Positions 62,571 to 64,000 of a stretch of 64,000 bases of DNA are shown here, piece after piece; the stretch's first letter is position 1; each line of letters opens with the position of its first letter. The DNA lies in the NCBI GenBank assembly GCA_017405965.1, contig JAFQZK010000001.1, forward strand, positions 186,001 through 250,000, given 5' to 3'. The position numbers were made by a program, and so were the translations under genes. The notes below the pieces were generated by a model, which did no database searches, was not told where the DNA came from, and saw nothing but the letters and a program-made list of their open reading frames with translations. The DNA comes from Muribaculaceae bacterium. Its GTDB lineage: Bacteria; Bacteroidota; Bacteroidia; Bacteroidales; Muribaculaceae.

Positions 62571-63638
62571 ATGAAACGATTTCTCATATCATTATTATTG
62601 AATTTGTGCTTGGCCAGTGTTGCCATGACGGCATGGTCGCAGAACCTGATGTTAAGCCAAGAGGAATCCGAGGACGAAATTGCGGTAGTGGGTTACTTCT
62701 GCAAGAACGACACGATGACCTACAGGCAGACGCATAACAAATACAAAATTCAAGGGAACGATACGACGGTCAGCGAGTCCTATGTGGAAGAATTCATGAT
62801 AGTGGTGACTGACTCGACCAGCGACGGTTACAAGATGAAGTACATTCCGCTGAGTTTCACCCTCCAAGATGCCGACACGGTTACCAGCCTGATGACTAAT
62901 GCCATGAGCCAGTTGATGCAGTCGGTTGTGTGTGAGTTCACAACCGATGAGATGGGATTGCTCAAAAGCATCACCAACTGGCGCGAGATACGTGACCAAC
63001 TCAAGAAGGGTGTAAAGGCCACATGTGACACGCTGTACGCGACCATCCCGGATATGGACAGCATCATGCCCCGAAAGTCGCTGGAAAACATCCTGTTGCT
63101 CCATTTCTCAACCGAGGAGGGCATCCGCAACTCATACGAGGAATTGGAGAACCTCTTCGGGCTGCACGGCTCCACGTTTGACCTCGGCGACAAGGAAGTA
63201 GATACCGAGGAACAAGGTTACCCCCAGCACATATCCGCCAGGATAGGCTACACCACCATCGAGGACGAGGAGGATGACTTCGACGGCGATTATGCCATCT
63301 CAACACTATCAACTACGACAATTCCTGTAGAGGACGTTATGGACCTTGGCTTCGGCGCGCTGTCAATGATCGTGAGCGACATGGCCAATGACAGCCTGGA
63401 AGCGGTGCGTGACCAGATTGTTGATTCGCTAAAAATCGCGAAGCCCAATGGCGCTGAAGTCATTGTCAAAGAGTATTACGGGTTTTTCTTGAACGGATGG
63501 CCCAAAGAATACTATTTCGAGAAAGCGTTTGATCTGGGATTCGGCCAGAACATCGAGACCCGCTATATCGAGTGGATTTCCCGAAATTGGCACATCTACG
63601 TCCGCGACGATGAATCAACTGAAAACAAAGACATCTAA
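62571..63638 (+). CDS. secreted protein of unknown function
   Basis: Protein of 355 residues with a signal peptide (FLISLLLNLCLASVAMTAWS). The mature part has acidic patches (EESEDEIAV; EDEEDDFDGDY) and repeated strand-rich stretches such as SYVEEFMIVVTDSTSDGYKM and AVVGYFCKNDTMTY. This resembles the DUF6263 or lipoprotein-like beta proteins of Bacteroidota, but I am not certain of a family. It has its own strong promoter and is followed 17 bp later by another secreted-protein gene. Confidence 0.68.
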   Translation: MKRFLISLLLNLCLASVAMTAWSQNLMLSQEESEDEIAVVGYFCKNDTMTYRQTHNKYKIQGNDTTVSESYVEEFMIVVTDSTSDGYKMKYIPLSFTLQDADTVTSLMTNAMSQLMQSVVCEFTTDEMGLLKSITNWREIRDQLKKGVKATCDTLYATIPDMDSIMPRKSLENILLLHFSTEEGIRNSYEELENLFGLHGSTFDLGDKEVDTEEQGYPQHISARIGYTTIEDEEDDFDGDYAISTLSTTTIPVEDVMDLGFGALSMIVSDMANDSLEAVRDQIVDSLKIAKPNGAEVIVKEYYGFFLNGWPKEYYFEKAFDLGFGQNIETRYIEWISRNWHIYVRDDESTENKDI

Positions 63639-63655
63639 ATACACCACGATACATT

Positions 63656-64000
63656 ATGAAGCAATTATTATCACTCATTCTGTTGTTGCCGATGTTGTGT
63701 GTGGCTCAACCCGATTGGATAGCAGACAGCAAGTTGCCCAGTCGAGACGAACTGGCAACCATCAATGACAGCATCTTGCAAGAAGGTCTGCGACTTTACA
63801 CCTACGAGAAATTATCATGGATGGCATCTGACCTGCTTGCTGAGCATGCTACAGTAGATTTGTCGAGTATACGTGGTTCGGCAGTGCAACTGGATGACAA
63901 CGGTAAACTCACCCATTTTTATTGCCGACAAGATAGTGTGGTGTTCAGTTGCACTATTGACCTTAATGATTTTACTCTGTCATGGGATAATACTGTGCGA
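63656..64000 (+). CDS. secreted protein, 5' part, cut by window end
   Basis: The first 115 codons of an open frame that runs off the window. A signal peptide (MKQLLSLILLLPMLCVAQ) is followed by a helical segment (SRDELATINDSILQEGLRLY) and the phrase CRQDSVVFSCTIDLNDFTL. No family can be named from this part. It lies 17 bp after the previous gene, on the same strand. Confidence 0.7.
   Translation, partial: MKQLLSLILLLPMLCVAQPDWIADSKLPSRDELATINDSILQEGLRLYTYEKLSWMASDLLAEHATVDLSSIRGSAVQLDDNGKLTHFYCRQDSVVFSCTIDLNDFTLSWDNTVR

Noticed and set aside
1..64000. tRNA, rRNA and CRISPR genes
   Set aside because: I saw no cloverleaf-type or rRNA-like sequence and no repeat-spacer pattern while reading; a covariance search could still find something small.

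Overview
The window looks like chromosomal DNA of an uncultured gut-type Bacteroidales bacterium (Bacteroidota; Muribaculaceae or Prevotellaceae would fit, but no rRNA is present to decide). The support is: many promoters of the Bacteroidota type (a TAnnTTTG -7 box, often with TTTG about 20 bp upstream), ECF sigma / FecR-like anti-sigma / STN-plug-barrel modules, BspA-like leucine-rich surface proteins, a secreted M49 peptidase, and a Bacteroidota-type tyrosine recombinase.

Layout. 1-2.4 kb: 3' part of dnaE and then trxA. 2.4-13.4 kb: a leftward housekeeping/envelope block (dxr, rseP, an RlmI-like methyltransferase, two lipoproteins, dipeptidyl peptidase III, and then from its own promoter a transglutaminase-like protein translationally coupled to hydE). 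13.8-19.1 kb: part of an integrated mobile element (integrase, repeat-bearing protein, excisionase-type HTH, RepA-like ATPase, TOPRIM/primase-like protein), with a large palindrome between the last two genes and no relaxase gene.

19.2-39.1 kb: two paralogous signalling modules (sigma factor, anti-sigma factor, STN-domain outer-membrane barrel) at 19.3-23.1 and 28.3-32.1 kb. Between them lies an AT-rich three-gene operon: a DUF234-type AAA ATPase followed by an OLD/TOPRIM nuclease and a UvrD-like helicase, which match the GajA/GajB pair of the Gabija anti-phage system in architecture and length. The barrel of the first module appears to have been exchanged, because an in-frame-looking remnant of an older barrel tail remains after its stop codon. 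The second module continues into lipoproteins and small barrels, then a second operon of secreted proteins ending at a terminator near 39.1 kb.

39.3-44.5 kb: two DUF3857/transglutaminase-fold proteins (the second without the catalytic triad) and two tandem small barrels. 44.6-46.4 kb: a membrane-anchored TPR/HTH regulator, transcribed divergently from the next block. 46.5-54.4 kb: four consecutive secreted proteins with dockerin-like calcium repeats (three BspA-type LRR proteins and one with two formylglycine-enzyme-like domains), then a small barrel. 54.4-64 kb: a protein with two TonB C-terminal domains, a decayed dockerin gene, TPR proteins, small membrane proteins, a DUF4253 protein, an alpha/beta hydrolase, a DUF2238 membrane protein and two secreted proteins, the last cut by the window edge.

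The accessory half is shaped by duplication and module exchange: repeated signal-peptide DNA, repeated upstream elements, paralogous lipoproteins and barrels, and swapped receptor domains. All functions are assigned from reading motifs and architecture; no database search was run.
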